From Comamonadaceae bacterium (GTDB taxonomy: Bacteria > Pseudomonadota > Gammaproteobacteria > Burkholderiales > Burkholderiaceae_C), in NCBI GenBank assembly GCA_947443645.1, contig CANEXF010000001.1:186001-250000 (forward strand): a stretch of 64,000 nt of DNA, in the 5' to 3' direction. The notes under the pieces were generated by a model. It was not told the origin of the DNA, searched no databases, and saw only the letters and a program-made list of their open reading frames with translations. Of the stretch, positions 47,360 through 55,956 are shown one piece after another. Positions within the stretch are counted from its first letter, which is position 1, and each line of letters opens with the position of its first letter. A program made the translations under genes and the position numbers.

Positions 47360-48178
47360 ATGAACTGTCGAAAATTGCTGAGCGCTTTGGCGTTGTTGTT
47401 GGCGGCCGGACAAGCCTTGGCGCAGGGCGGCACGCTGCTGTTTGCGGTCAATGAGGGGGTTACCTACCGCGTCAACCCGGGCGCGACCGCCGAACGGTTT
47501 CGTGAAGTCTCTGAAGACTTGAGCAAGCTGCTCAAGCGGCCGGTAAAGCTTCAGTCTGTAACCGACTACAAGGAGTTGGCTGCCGGCCTGGCCGAGCAGC
47601 GCTATGACCTGGCCTACGTGCATCCGGCGCATCACGCGATTCGCGCCATGGCTAAAAATGGCTACAGCCTGGTCGCCTTGACCAAGGGCTTTACCGACTA
47701 CCGCGCCTCTTTCCTGGTGCGAGGTGATTCGCCGCTGAAAACCCTGGCGGATTTGAAGGGACAAAAAATCGGCGCGCCGGACGAAGACTCCATCACCTCG
47801 GTCATCATGCGCGCCACCTTGCGCGATGCGCTGGGTACCCAGTCGTTCGAGACCACCTATGTGAAGTTGCAGGATGCCGTGCCCTTCATGGTCGAGCACG
47901 GCATGGCAGCAGCCGGCGTGTCGGCCTCGCGTTCTGTGGTCAAGGCCTGGCAGGACAATGGCGGCAAGGTGCTGGCCAGCAGCAAGCCGGTGCCCATCAA
48001 GTACCTGATGTCAAGCAACAAGGTGTCTGAGTCCCAGCGCGCCTTGCTCACCGGCTATTTTGTGGGTCTGGAGCAAAGCGCCGAAGGCAAGAGGCGGCTG
48101 GAAGCGCTCAATGTGCCTGGCTTTGTCGAGTTCGACCAGAGCGCGCTCGTTGGCATTGGCAAGTGGCTGGGGATTTGA
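47360..48178 (+). CDS. PhnD-like phosphate/phosphonate-type periplasmic binding protein
   Basis: 272 residues with a signal peptide ending near ALAQ at 22. LLFAVNEGVTYRVNPGATAE, YDLAYVHPAHHAIRAM near 85 and KGQKIGAPDEDSITSVIM near 136 fit the PhnD/PtxB-like family. No ABC permease or ATPase is adjacent, so it is an orphan binding protein and the ligand is unknown. The 226 bases upstream hold no gene I can support. Confidence 0.8.
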   Translation: MNCRKLLSALALLLAAGQALAQGGTLLFAVNEGVTYRVNPGATAERFREVSEDLSKLLKRPVKLQSVTDYKELAAGLAEQRYDLAYVHPAHHAIRAMAKNGYSLVALTKGFTDYRASFLVRGDSPLKTLADLKGQKIGAPDEDSITSVIMRATLRDALGTQSFETTYVKLQDAVPFMVEHGMAAAGVSASRSVVKAWQDNGGKVLASSKPVPIKYLMSSNKVSESQRALLTGYFVGLEQSAEGKRRLEALNVPGFVEFDQSALVGIGKWLGI

Positions 48179-48186
48179 GTCTTCTT

Positions 48187-50337
48187 TCAGCGCAGCTCTG
48201 AAGCCGCCGCTGCGGCGGCAATGGCGTCGGCTGATTTTTTTGCAAACTCCGCACGCAGCGCCTTGAGCTTTTCGCGCGGATCTTCCTTGATCGTGGTTTT
48301 GTCCAGGCCCATTTCCGCGATGAAGCGGCTGGGCGTGCCAGCAATCGTGTCGCGGCCTTTTTTGCGCCGGCGCAGCCAGTTCACGGCCAGCGTGCGCTGG
48401 GCGCGGGTAATGCCCACATACATCAGGCGGCGCTCTTCCTGCAGGCGCAGCGCGATGCTATCGGTGTTGACGCCATCGTCATCGTCGAGCTTGAAGGGCA
48501 GCAGCCCTTCGTTGACGCCGGCCAGCACCACATGCGGCCATTCCAGACCCTTGGACGCATGCAGCGTGGACAGCGTGACCACGTCCTGGTCGCCTTCGCG
48601 CTCGCTGATGGTCGACAGCAGCGCGATGGTCTGAACTACCTCCAGCATGGTCTTGGTCGGCTTTTCCAGTGTCGCGCCCGAGGCGTCGTCAATCTGTCCG
48701 CCACAGCGCTGCGACATCCAGTCGCAAAAGTCCATGACATTGGTCCAGCGCGCGGCCGCGACCTTTTCGCTGTCCTCGCCATCGTAGAGGTGTTTTTCGT
48801 AGTCGATTTCCTTGAGCCAGTCGGTCAGGAAGGCCCGCGCATCTGCCGCACCCACGGTGCGTTTGGCGCGGTATTCAAGATCGTTGAGGTAGCGGCCAAA
48901 CTCCTGCAGCGAGCCCACAGCCTTGGCCGGCAGCACCGAACCCAGCGAGTTGCTGAACAATGACTCGAACAGGCTGAGCTTGTACTTGTCGGCAAAGCTG
49001 CCCAGCGCCGCGAGCGTGGTGTGGCCAATGCCGCGTTTGGGCGTGGTCACCGAGCGTATGAAGGCCTGGTTGTTGTCGTTGTTGACCAGCAGCACCATCC
49101 AGCTGCACAGGTCCTTGATCTCCGCGCGGTCAAAAAAGCTTTGTCCACCCGAAACCTTGTAGGGAATGTTGGCCTTGCGAAAGGCTTTTTCAAACGGCTT
49201 GGCCATGTGGTTGGCGCGGTACAGCACGCAAAAGTCCTTCCAGTCGCGGTGTTGCGCGCCTTCGGCCTGCAAGCTGCCTTCGCTGCGCAGGCTCTGGATG
49301 CGCGCCACCACGCGCTCGGCCTCGTGCTCTTCGCTGTCGCAGTCGACCACACGCACCGGCTCGCCTTCGCCCAGTTCGCTGAACAGCGTTTTCGGAAACA
49401 GCTTGGGGTTCGGGCCTATCACATTGTTGGCGGCGCGCAGTATGGCGCTGGTCGAGCGGTAGTTTTGCTCCAGCTTGACGACTTTCAGGCTCGGGTAATC
49501 GACCGGCAGCTTTTTCAGGTTGTCCAGCGTCGCGCCGCGCCAGCCGTAAATCGACTGGTCGTCGTCGCCCACCGCCGTGAAGCGGCCGCGTTCGCCGACC
49601 AGCAGCTTGAGCACCTCGTACTGGGTCGCGTTGGTATCCTGGTATTCATCGACCAGCACATGGCCTAGCGAGGCCTGCCATTTGCTGCGCACGTCCTCGT
49701 GCTCCCTCAGCAGCTTGAGCGGCAGACTGATCAGGTCATCAAAATCCACGCTTTGGTAGGCGCTCAGGCGCTCTTCATAGTGGCCCATGACGCGGGCAAT
49801 CAGCTGCTCTTCATCGCCACTGGCCAGCGCCTGTGCCTGGGCCGCGTTCAGGCCCTGGTTTTTCCAGGCACTGATGGTCCACTGCCACTGGCGCGCCGTG
49901 GCCAGGTCGGTGCTGCCGCCAGCGTCTTTCAGTATGCTGGTCACATCGTCGCTGTCCAGAATCGAGAACTGCGGTTTCAGGCCCAGGGCCGCGCCGTCCT
50001 GGCGCAACATGCGCACGCCCAGCGCATGAAAGGTGCAGATCAGCACGCCCTTGGCTGACTTGCCGATCAGGCTTTTGGCGCGTTCGCGCATCTCGGCCGC
50101 GGCCTTGTTGGTAAAGGTGATCGCCGCGATCTGCTCGGGTTTGAGTCCGGCCTGGATCAGCCGGCCAATCTTGTGCGTGATCACCCGCGTTTTCCCGGAA
50201 CCGGCGCCGGCCAGCACCAGGCAGGGGCCGTGCATGTAGTTGACGGCCTCTTGCTGGGCCAGGTTGAGGCCGTTGTTGACGGGCTTGGACTGAGCGGCAG
50301 GCAAAGAGGCGTTTGACGGGGCGGGAGATGACGACAT
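48187..50337 (-). CDS. rep: ATP-dependent DNA helicase Rep (UvrD/Rep family)
   Basis: 716 residues. Superfamily 1A motifs in order: NLAQQEAVNYMHGPCLVLAG then GAGSGKT (Walker A, near 47), VDEYQDTNATQYEVL (near 235), GDDDQSIYGWRGA (near 262), LEQNYRSTSAILRAAN (near 290), and LSTLHASKGLEWPHVVLAG (near 595). Length and the GWRGA motif favour Rep over UvrD. It unwinds DNA 3' to 5' and helps forks through obstacles. Converges on the PhnD-like gene with 8 bases between stops. Confidence 0.93.
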   Translation of the reverse strand: MSSSPAPSNASLPAAQSKPVNNGLNLAQQEAVNYMHGPCLVLAGAGSGKTRVITHKIGRLIQAGLKPEQIAAITFTNKAAAEMRERAKSLIGKSAKGVLICTFHALGVRMLRQDGAALGLKPQFSILDSDDVTSILKDAGGSTDLATARQWQWTISAWKNQGLNAAQAQALASGDEEQLIARVMGHYEERLSAYQSVDFDDLISLPLKLLREHEDVRSKWQASLGHVLVDEYQDTNATQYEVLKLLVGERGRFTAVGDDDQSIYGWRGATLDNLKKLPVDYPSLKVVKLEQNYRSTSAILRAANNVIGPNPKLFPKTLFSELGEGEPVRVVDCDSEEHEAERVVARIQSLRSEGSLQAEGAQHRDWKDFCVLYRANHMAKPFEKAFRKANIPYKVSGGQSFFDRAEIKDLCSWMVLLVNNDNNQAFIRSVTTPKRGIGHTTLAALGSFADKYKLSLFESLFSNSLGSVLPAKAVGSLQEFGRYLNDLEYRAKRTVGAADARAFLTDWLKEIDYEKHLYDGEDSEKVAAARWTNVMDFCDWMSQRCGGQIDDASGATLEKPTKTMLEVVQTIALLSTISEREGDQDVVTLSTLHASKGLEWPHVVLAGVNEGLLPFKLDDDDGVNTDSIALRLQEERRLMYVGITRAQRTLAVNWLRRRKKGRDTIAGTPSRFIAEMGLDKTTIKEDPREKLKALRAEFAKKSADAIAAAAAASELR

Positions 50338-50471
50338 TCAGGCGGGCTTGGTTGGCCGGTAGAGGAAAGCGCAGGCTTGTCCGCTGGCGGTGCGGGCTCA
50401 GGGCCCAGAAAAAAACGGTAGTGCAAAGGCCATCATAGCCAGTCGGCTGGCGGCGACTGTGACGGGTGACA

Positions 50472-51479
50472 ATGGGCGCTGTGCTAAGCATTCTTCTTGT
50501 GACATTTCCTTTTTTCGCGCTGGTGCTCTGCGGCTATGTGGCCGCCCGACGCGCATGGTTGCCGCAGGCGGCGATTCCGGGGCTCAACACCTTTGTGCTT
50601 TACTTCGCGCTGCCCTGCATGCTGTACCGCTTTGGCAGCTCAACGCCGATTGCGCAATTGCTCGATGGCAGTCTGATCGTGGTCTACCTGCTGTGCGCGC
50701 TGCTGATGATCGCCTTCACGGTGGCTGTGACGCTGGGTCGTGGCCAGCGCGGCTCCAAGCGCTTGCGCTCGGGGCTGGGATGGAACGACGCTGCATTTGG
50801 CGCGCTGGTCGCCGCCTTTCCCAACACCGGCTTTATGGGCGTGCCGCTGCTGGTGGCGCTGCTTGGCCAGGCCGCCGCCGGCCCAACGATAGTCACCATT
50901 ACCATAGACATGCTGCTGACCTCGTCGCTGTGTATTGCGCTGTCCCGGCTGGACAGCAGCAGCGAGCCCGGTCTGGGGCTGAGCGGCTCCGCGAGCGCTG
51001 CGCGTTCAGCGCTCAAGGGCGTGATGAGTAATCCGCTGCCATGGGCCATCGCGCTTGGCACGCTCGCATCTGCTGCTGGCTTTGTGCTGCCCGCACCCGT
51101 CATGGGCAGCGTCAGCCTGCTCGCCGATGCGGCTTCTCCAGTGGCCTTGTTCACCATAGGCGCGGTCCTTGCGTGCTCACAAATGAATAGCGGCTTGCGC
51201 ACGCCAGTCGGGCGTTATCTGCCAGTTGTGCTCATAAAGCTGGTGCTGCATCCGCTGCTGGTGGGCGCTGTCGGGCTGGGCGCCATCGCTTTGGGCTTGC
51301 CGCTGGAGCGTTTTGCGCTGACGGTGGTGGTGCTGGTCGCTGCGCTGCCCAGTGCCAGCAATGTGGCCATGCTGGCCGAGCGCTTTGGTGCTGACAACGG
51401 CCGTATTGCGCGCATCATCTTGCTGTCGACCAGTCTGGCGTTTTTCAGTTTCCCGGCGGCGGTGGCGCTGCTGGCCTGA
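50472..51479 (+). CDS. AEC-family transporter
   Basis: About 335 residues, ten membrane spans in two five-helix halves. FFALVLCGYVAARR near 17, FPNTGFMGVPLLVALLG near 115 and a mirrored PLPWAIALGTLAS near 190 match the auxin efflux carrier/malonate permease family. A GTG at 50466 could add two residues. Substrate unknown; related proteins export or import small organic acids. Confidence 0.88.
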   Translation: MGAVLSILLVTFPFFALVLCGYVAARRAWLPQAAIPGLNTFVLYFALPCMLYRFGSSTPIAQLLDGSLIVVYLLCALLMIAFTVAVTLGRGQRGSKRLRSGLGWNDAAFGALVAAFPNTGFMGVPLLVALLGQAAAGPTIVTITIDMLLTSSLCIALSRLDSSSEPGLGLSGSASAARSALKGVMSNPLPWAIALGTLASAAGFVLPAPVMGSVSLLADAASPVALFTIGAVLACSQMNSGLRTPVGRYLPVVLIKLVLHPLLVGAVGLGAIALGLPLERFALTVVVLVAALPSASNVAMLAERFGADNGRIARIILLSTSLAFFSFPAAVALLA

Positions 51480-51491
51480 AGCGCAGGGCGC

Positions 51492-52508
51492 TCAGGCGCC
51501 AAGGGCTTGAACTTCTGTCAGGACGATGTTTTCATGCTCTGCAACCATTTCCAGCGCGCGCTCAAACAGCGCCCGGGCAGTGCCTGAGACGGCATGCAAA
51601 TAGGCGTGCAGATGCGCGTCCTGCGGACTTTTGCTCAGACATTCCTGGCTGTATTGCTCGAAGTTGGCCAACTGCGCCAGCAGTTCCGCCACATGTCTCG
51701 GGCACTCGCATTGCACCTGGGTGGACATGCCTGCAATGCGTGAAAGTGTCTCATCGGAGTACTTGCGCGGCGGTATCAGCGCGGTGGGCTGCAACTCGCC
51801 CAACGCTCTTGCCGTGTCCACCAGCAGCACGGAGCTGATCAGATCCGACAACTCCTGGTCGGAGATTGGTTCGCGCCTGACGATCAGGCCATCCAGACGC
51901 ATGGCTTGCACCATGGCTTGCGTCGCAAAACTGTAGAGGACAACGGTTTGAAGCACCTGCAGCGCTGACGCCAGCTTTTGAATCTCTGCGCGAGCGCCGT
52001 CCTGCAAGGTGTTGACCTTCACCAGCAGGATTTGCGGCTTGTCGTCCAACGGCGCTGCGCAGGCCTCGGCCAGATCTGAAAACGCGGCTGTGACCCGGGC
52101 GGTATTGCTTTGAAAGCCCTGCTTGAATTGGCGCGATTCGCTGCGCAGGGCCAGACCTGGCCCGACCACCACCATGGACACCGTGCTCGCCGCCGGCTTT
52201 TGCCCGGACTGCAAGTTGGCCGAGACACGCGCCTGGTGCTGCAGCTTTACCAACGCAGACGTGGCCAGGCTGGCAATGCTGCTGATGGCATGGCCAGCGT
52301 CGCTGAGTTGTTTCAAAAGACTTGCGCGTTGCACGTCCTGCTGGCTGTAGAGCCGATGCTGGCCTGTGGTCTTGCTGGGGGCAAAGGCCTGGTGCCTGAG
52401 CTCCCAGATGCGCAGGGTGGACACAGGAACGCCTGACAGCTTGGCGACCGCGCCTATGCGGTAAAGGCTGGGATGCGGTGCGTAGTTGTTGGCGTCAGAG
52501 GTGGTCAT
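51492..52508 (-). CDS. MerR-family regulator with a B12-binding-like C-terminal domain
   Basis: 338 residues. Winged helix at about 15-80 (YRIGAVAKLSGVPVSTLRIW, then GQHRLYSQQDVQRASLL), as in the MlrA/CarH/LitR branch. Residues ~115-230 look like a cobalamin-binding-fold domain (ILLVKVNTLQDGARAEIQKL, VVLYSFATQAMVQAM), but the DxHxxG or ExHxxG motif for B12 is absent, so it may sense something else. Divergent from an Rrf2-type gene; direct repeats in the gap may be its operator. Confidence 0.8.
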   Translation of the reverse strand: MTTSDANNYAPHPSLYRIGAVAKLSGVPVSTLRIWELRHQAFAPSKTTGQHRLYSQQDVQRASLLKQLSDAGHAISSIASLATSALVKLQHQARVSANLQSGQKPAASTVSMVVVGPGLALRSESRQFKQGFQSNTARVTAAFSDLAEACAAPLDDKPQILLVKVNTLQDGARAEIQKLASALQVLQTVVLYSFATQAMVQAMRLDGLIVRREPISDQELSDLISSVLLVDTARALGELQPTALIPPRKYSDETLSRIAGMSTQVQCECPRHVAELLAQLANFEQYSQECLSKSPQDAHLHAYLHAVSGTARALFERALEMVAEHENIVLTEVQALGA

Positions 52509-52515
52509 TGTTTAA

Positions 52516-52597
52516 TGCGTAGATTTTGCGTAGTTATAACCTGTATTTGTTGATTTATGCAATTAATGTTTGCTGTAATCTGTTTTTTTGTGTAGAT
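52516..52597. promoter_or_regulatory. Direct repeats in the MerR-Rrf2 intergenic region
   Basis: TGCGTAGAT at 52516-52524 and TGCGTAGTT at 52527-52535 are spaced exactly 11 bases apart, just upstream of the MerR-type start; a third related site TGTGTAGAT lies at 52589-52597. Tandem 11-base repeats are the kind of operator bound by CarH-type MerR regulators. The rest of the 141-base gap is AT-rich and should hold both promoters. Confidence 0.55.
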
Positions 52598-52649
52598 TAG
52601 AAGGCTTAAACATGTCTATATCTATTAACAAGCTCGAGCTGGGGCAACC

Positions 52650-53159
52650 ATGATGATTCTCAAAAGCACACGGGTGGCGGTTGAATCACTCGTCTATATT
52701 GCGGCGAAAAGCGCGACCCGACCGGTGTCAGCGCGTGAAGTGGCACAGGCCTTGTCGGTGTCGCTGGCTTATCTTGAAGGCATCCTGCGGATTCTGCGAG
52801 AACACAAGCTGGTGCGCTCTTTCAAGGGGCCGGGCGGCGGCTACCAGGTCGATGGCGACCTGGAAAAAATAACGGTGCTCGACGTGGTCCAGCTGTTCGA
52901 GTCGACAGAGCCGAAATCCGAGGGCGTGACGGCGTGCGATGGTTTTGTGGCGGACTTTCATGATGCATTCAAGAAATTTCTCAGCGCCAAAAGCCTGCGT
53001 CAGCTGGTCGGCGCGCTGGCGCCGCACGAGCTGGTGGTGGCCGTTGCCAAGCCGCGCTTCGGGCTCAGGCCCTTGCCCGTGCCCAGTTCGCCACGCGGGC
53101 CCAATTCAGTGTTTCAGTTGCATGCCCATGGCTCGGGTTTGCTCAATCGGCTCGCCTGA
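52650..53159 (+). CDS. Rrf2-family transcriptional regulator
   Basis: 169 residues, beginning ILKSTRVAVESLVYIAAKSA with the winged helix AREVAQALSVSLAYLEGILR (28-47) and GPGGGYQV in the wing. Only one cysteine (TACDGF) is present in the region where IscR/NsrR keep three, so it probably does not carry an Fe-S cluster. Divergently transcribed from the MerR-type gene. Confidence 0.82.
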   Translation: MMILKSTRVAVESLVYIAAKSATRPVSAREVAQALSVSLAYLEGILRILREHKLVRSFKGPGGGYQVDGDLEKITVLDVVQLFESTEPKSEGVTACDGFVADFHDAFKKFLSAKSLRQLVGALAPHELVVAVAKPRFGLRPLPVPSSPRGPNSVFQLHAHGSGLLNRLA

Positions 53160-53183
53160 TTAGGCAGTTAGAACCCTAGGGTC

Positions 53184-55568
53184 TCAGATCGCTATCGGGT
53201 CCACGTCGATGGCCCAGCGCGCCAGGCTCTTGAATTCGCTTTGCCTGCGCGTTTCAAACAGCACCGGTTGCCAGGCCGAGAGAAAACGCTGCAGCGCCGC
53301 ACGCGAACTGCTCTCGACCAGCATCTGCGCCCGTTCCATGTTGGCGACGCGCTGAATCGTCATAGGCACCGCCGGATAGGGCGTGACCTGAGGATGGGCC
53401 TCCAGCAGTCCGGCATGCGCCGAGGCCGCATTCAAAAAACCCTGGGCGACTTCCTGGCTGCGCGCTTCTGCGCGCACCAGCGCTGAAAAGCCGAAAGGCG
53501 ACATGCCGGCGGCTTCGCGCTCTGCCAGTTGCTGGGCGGCAAAGCTCGGGTAGTCATGGGCTTTGAGCGCGGCAAACAAGGGGTGCGTGGGATGAAAGGT
53601 TTGCACCCACATTTCGCTCGCGGCGCTGTGCCTGGCATCGCGTCCGGCCCTGCCGCCGGCTTGCATGAGCAAGCTGAAGAGGCGCTCGGGTGCGCGAAAG
53701 TCGCTGGAAAACAGCGCACCGTCCGGGTTGATGGCCGCGACCAGCGTGATGTGGCGAAAGTCATGGCCTTTGGCAATCATTTGCGTGCCCACCAGCACGT
53801 CGACCTCGCCGGCGTGCACGCTGGCCAGCTGGGATTCAAGCGCGCCCTTGAGCCGTGTGGTGTCGGCATCAATGCGGGCAATGCGCACCGCGCTGCCGTC
53901 CGGCCTTTTGACGTCGGCCAGTAATTCGGCCAGATGCTCTTCGAGCCGCTCGGTACCGCGCCCGACCGGCGCAATGTCGATGTTGCCGCAAGCCGGACAG
54001 GCGCGCGGCACGCGTTCCGTGTAGCCGCAGTGGTGGCAGCGCAGCGTGCGGTCGGTCTTGTGAAACACCCGAAAGGCACTGCAGTGCGGGCATTCACTTT
54101 TCCAGCCGCAGTCGTGGCAGGCCAACACCGGTGCATAGCCGCGCCGGTTCAGGAAAATCAGCGACTGCTCACCACGCGCGACGCGTTGCTCGATGGCCTG
54201 CAGCAGCGGCGGGGCGATGGTGCAGTGTTTGGGTTGGTGGTTCATGTCCACGCCCCGGACGGTTGGTAAGCCCCCACGCTGGTTTTTGGGGTCAGAGCCC
54301 AAATTCGCGGAGCCTGTGGCCCCACTTTGGGGCGTGGCGCTTTGCGCCACAGCGAAATTGGTGTCTGACCCCAATAACCCAGATTCCGCAGATCCGATTC
54401 TGTCGCTCATCGTCAAACGCTGGTAGCGACCTGTGATGGTGGCTTGCCAGCTTTCAAGGGACGGCGTGGCGGACCCCAGCATCACCCGACAGGATATTGC
54501 CCCCACGCTTGTCGCTTCGCGTACTGCGCTGCCCCCCGAGGGGGCTGAACTTGCTAGGGGCGGCCCTTCGCGGCGTTCGATGTCCCCCACGCTTTGCGCT
54601 TTATGTACTGCGCTGCCCACCGAGGGGGTGGAACTTGCTTGGGGCGGCCCTTCACTGCGTTCGCTGGCCTCTGCGTTTGTCGCTTCGCGTGCAGCGCTTT
54701 CCAGTTTGGCGCGGTAGACCGCCAGATCACGGGCCGAATAACGCGCGCCTTCTTGCTGTTTGTAGCTGGGGTCGTGCTCTTCATCCACCACGATCAGCCG
54801 CAAGTTGGGCATGGACGCCAGCACGGCCATGCGCGTGCCCAGTATCAGGCGTGCCTGACCGGTATGCGCGGCAAGCCAGCTCTTGAGGCGTTGCGCCGGG
54901 CTCAGGCCGCTGTGCAGTGGCACCACACGCTCCTTGCCAAGGTGGGCAAAGCGCTCTTCAAAGCGGGCCTGCAGCTGCGGCGTGAGGTTGATCTCCGGGA
55001 CCATGACCAGCACCTGCGCCTCGGGGTCTTGCGCCAGCACCTGGGCGGTGGCGCGCAGATAAACCTCGGTTTTACCGCTGCCGGTGGCGCCAAACAACAG
55101 GGCAGGCCGTTTGTCCAGGGCGAATTCGGCCAGAACGGCCGACTGCTGGGCGCTAAGTGCTACTAATTCAGTAGTGCTTTGGGCGCCACTGGTGTCGGCC
55201 ACAGGGCGCTTGAGGCGGCGCGTCAGCTGGACAGTGCTGAGTTCCCTGAGTTGGGGCGGCAGCGCGGCCAGCGCCACCTCGCCCAAAGAGCGCTGGTAGT
55301 AGCTGGCTGTGAAACCCACAAGCCGGCGCCAGGTCTCTGACAGCGGTGCCAGTCCGTCCAGCGCGCCGGCGATGCTGCGCGTCTGGCTGTCCAGCAGGCC
55401 GCCGCTGTCCGGCAGGTTTTCCCAAACCACGCCCAGCACCTCGCGTTTACCCAGAGGCACGCGCACCAGTGTTCCGGGCTGCAGTGGCGACTCACTTTTG
55501 TAGGTCAGGGGGCCGGCGATGGCGCTGTGCGCCGGCGTCGCGACCACGACATTGATCCAGCAAGTCAT
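53184..55568 (-). CDS. priA: Primosomal protein N' (replication restart helicase) with in-frame repeat insertions
   Basis: 794 residues, longer than the ~690-735 usual. N-terminal 3'-DNA-binding domain, Walker A GATGSGKTEVYLR near 158, DEEH near 258, GSATPSLESW near 367, zinc knuckles CHDCGWKSECPHC and CHHCGY...CPACG (near 465-510) and C-terminal motifs (VLVGTQMIAKGHDF) are all intact. Between DEEH and GSATPS lies a 28-residue periodic insertion (about 290-357); after GSATPS a second insertion (about 399-428) comes from an inverted-repeat element; a third repeat falls near residue 135. All keep the frame, so the protein is probably functional with extra surface loops. Confidence 0.93.
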   Translation of the reverse strand: MTCWINVVVATPAHSAIAGPLTYKSESPLQPGTLVRVPLGKREVLGVVWENLPDSGGLLDSQTRSIAGALDGLAPLSETWRRLVGFTASYYQRSLGEVALAALPPQLRELSTVQLTRRLKRPVADTSGAQSTTELVALSAQQSAVLAEFALDKRPALLFGATGSGKTEVYLRATAQVLAQDPEAQVLVMVPEINLTPQLQARFEERFAHLGKERVVPLHSGLSPAQRLKSWLAAHTGQARLILGTRMAVLASMPNLRLIVVDEEHDPSYKQQEGARYSARDLAVYRAKLESAAREATNAEASERSEGPPQASSTPSVGSAVHKAQSVGDIERREGPPLASSAPSGGSAVREATSVGAISCRVMLGSATPSLESWQATITGRYQRLTMSDRIGSAESGLLGSDTNFAVAQSATPQSGATGSANLGSDPKNQRGGLPTVRGVDMNHQPKHCTIAPPLLQAIEQRVARGEQSLIFLNRRGYAPVLACHDCGWKSECPHCSAFRVFHKTDRTLRCHHCGYTERVPRACPACGNIDIAPVGRGTERLEEHLAELLADVKRPDGSAVRIARIDADTTRLKGALESQLASVHAGEVDVLVGTQMIAKGHDFRHITLVAAINPDGALFSSDFRAPERLFSLLMQAGGRAGRDARHSAASEMWVQTFHPTHPLFAALKAHDYPSFAAQQLAEREAAGMSPFGFSALVRAEARSQEVAQGFLNAASAHAGLLEAHPQVTPYPAVPMTIQRVANMERAQMLVESSSRAALQRFLSAWQPVLFETRRQSEFKSLARWAIDVDPIAI
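54286..54374. repeat. GGGGTCAG inverted-repeat element inside priA
   Basis: Left arm 54286-54310 (TTGGGGTCAGAGCCCAAATT then CGCGG) matches the reverse complement of the right arm 54350-54374 with few mismatches. The centre has two further perfect small stems (GCCCCA/TGGGGC and GTGGCGC/GCGCCAC). It resembles dispersed GGGGTCAGACC repeats of betaproteobacteria, possibly mobilised by REP-associated transposases. Confidence 0.65.
54500..54700. repeat. 84-bp tandem repeat (2.4 copies) inside priA
   Basis: Units begin at 54500, 54584 and 54668, an exact 84-base period equal to 28 codons. Each starts with C-rich sequence (CCCCCACGCTTGTCGCTTCG) and contains CCGAGGGGG and GGGGCGGCCCTTC. The translated unit reads like ERREGPPxASSAPSGGSAV then REATSVG. 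The core resembles a dispersed repeat I associate with Comamonadaceae genomes. Confidence 0.85.
55135..55175 (-). repeat. GCTA...TAGC interspersed repeat, copy E, inside priA
   Basis: 17-base core at 55159-55175, reading ACTACTGAATTAGTAGC on the minus strand, nearly palindromic, followed by ACTTAGCGCCCAGCAG. It encodes STTELVALS near residue 135, in the linker between the DNA-binding and helicase domains. Confidence 0.6.
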
Positions 55569-55675
55569 GTGCCGGCTGCCGCACCATGCGAAGTTACGGG
55601 TGATGCCTCAAAAATACATGCAAAGAAAGCCCTAAGTGCTTGATTTAACAGTACTTTACAGATCTCCAAGTTTTC

Positions 55676-55695
55676 TGTGGATAACTTTGTTGATA
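55676..55695 (-). promoter_or_regulatory. DnaA-box-like site upstream of priA
   Basis: The 388-base gap 55569-55956 between hemE and priA (same strand) has no credible gene. At 55676-55684 the minus strand reads TTATCCACA, a perfect DnaA box, with a second weaker box CTATCAACA three bases upstream on the same strand. The gap is AT-rich and should contain the priA promoter. It also holds repeat copy F (55799-55815). A 113-residue frame across it looks random. Confidence 0.45.
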
Positions 55696-55798
55696 GCTTG
55701 TCCCGGATCACGCGCAAGCCTTGTAAATCAAGGCTTTCCTTAGATTGCCCGGAAAAAAAGCAATTTAAAGAAGCTATATGAATCAACGACTTACAAGC

Positions 55799-55815
55799 GC
55801 TATTGCTTTGATAGC
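55799..55815. repeat. GCTA...TAGC interspersed repeat, copy F, intergenic
   Basis: GCTATTGCTTTGATAGC keeps the 17-base length and the GCTAT/ATAGC ends. The flank (AATAGCGCTTGTAAGTCG on the minus strand) differs from the tail of copies C, D and G and looks like a divergent or different subtype. Confidence 0.5.
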
Positions 55816-55956
55816 GTAGGCCAGCCCACATAGGCATTCTTGCCGCACCGCAGCACAAATTTTGTGCATAAGTCGCAGACGAGCAGGCATTTTTTATGCT
55901 AGTCATGGCGGTAAATCAGCGCTTTTGACGCGCAGCTGAAGACCTGGCCCGCGCTT

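Noticed and set aside
53184-55568. priA as a frameshifted or broken gene because of its repeat insertions
   Set aside because: The frame is open throughout and every helicase and zinc motif is present in order, so it is annotated as intact.
55565-55906. 113-residue minus-strand frame between hemE and priA
   Set aside because: No family resemblance, no ribosome site, covers repeat copy F and the DnaA-box region; treated as intergenic.
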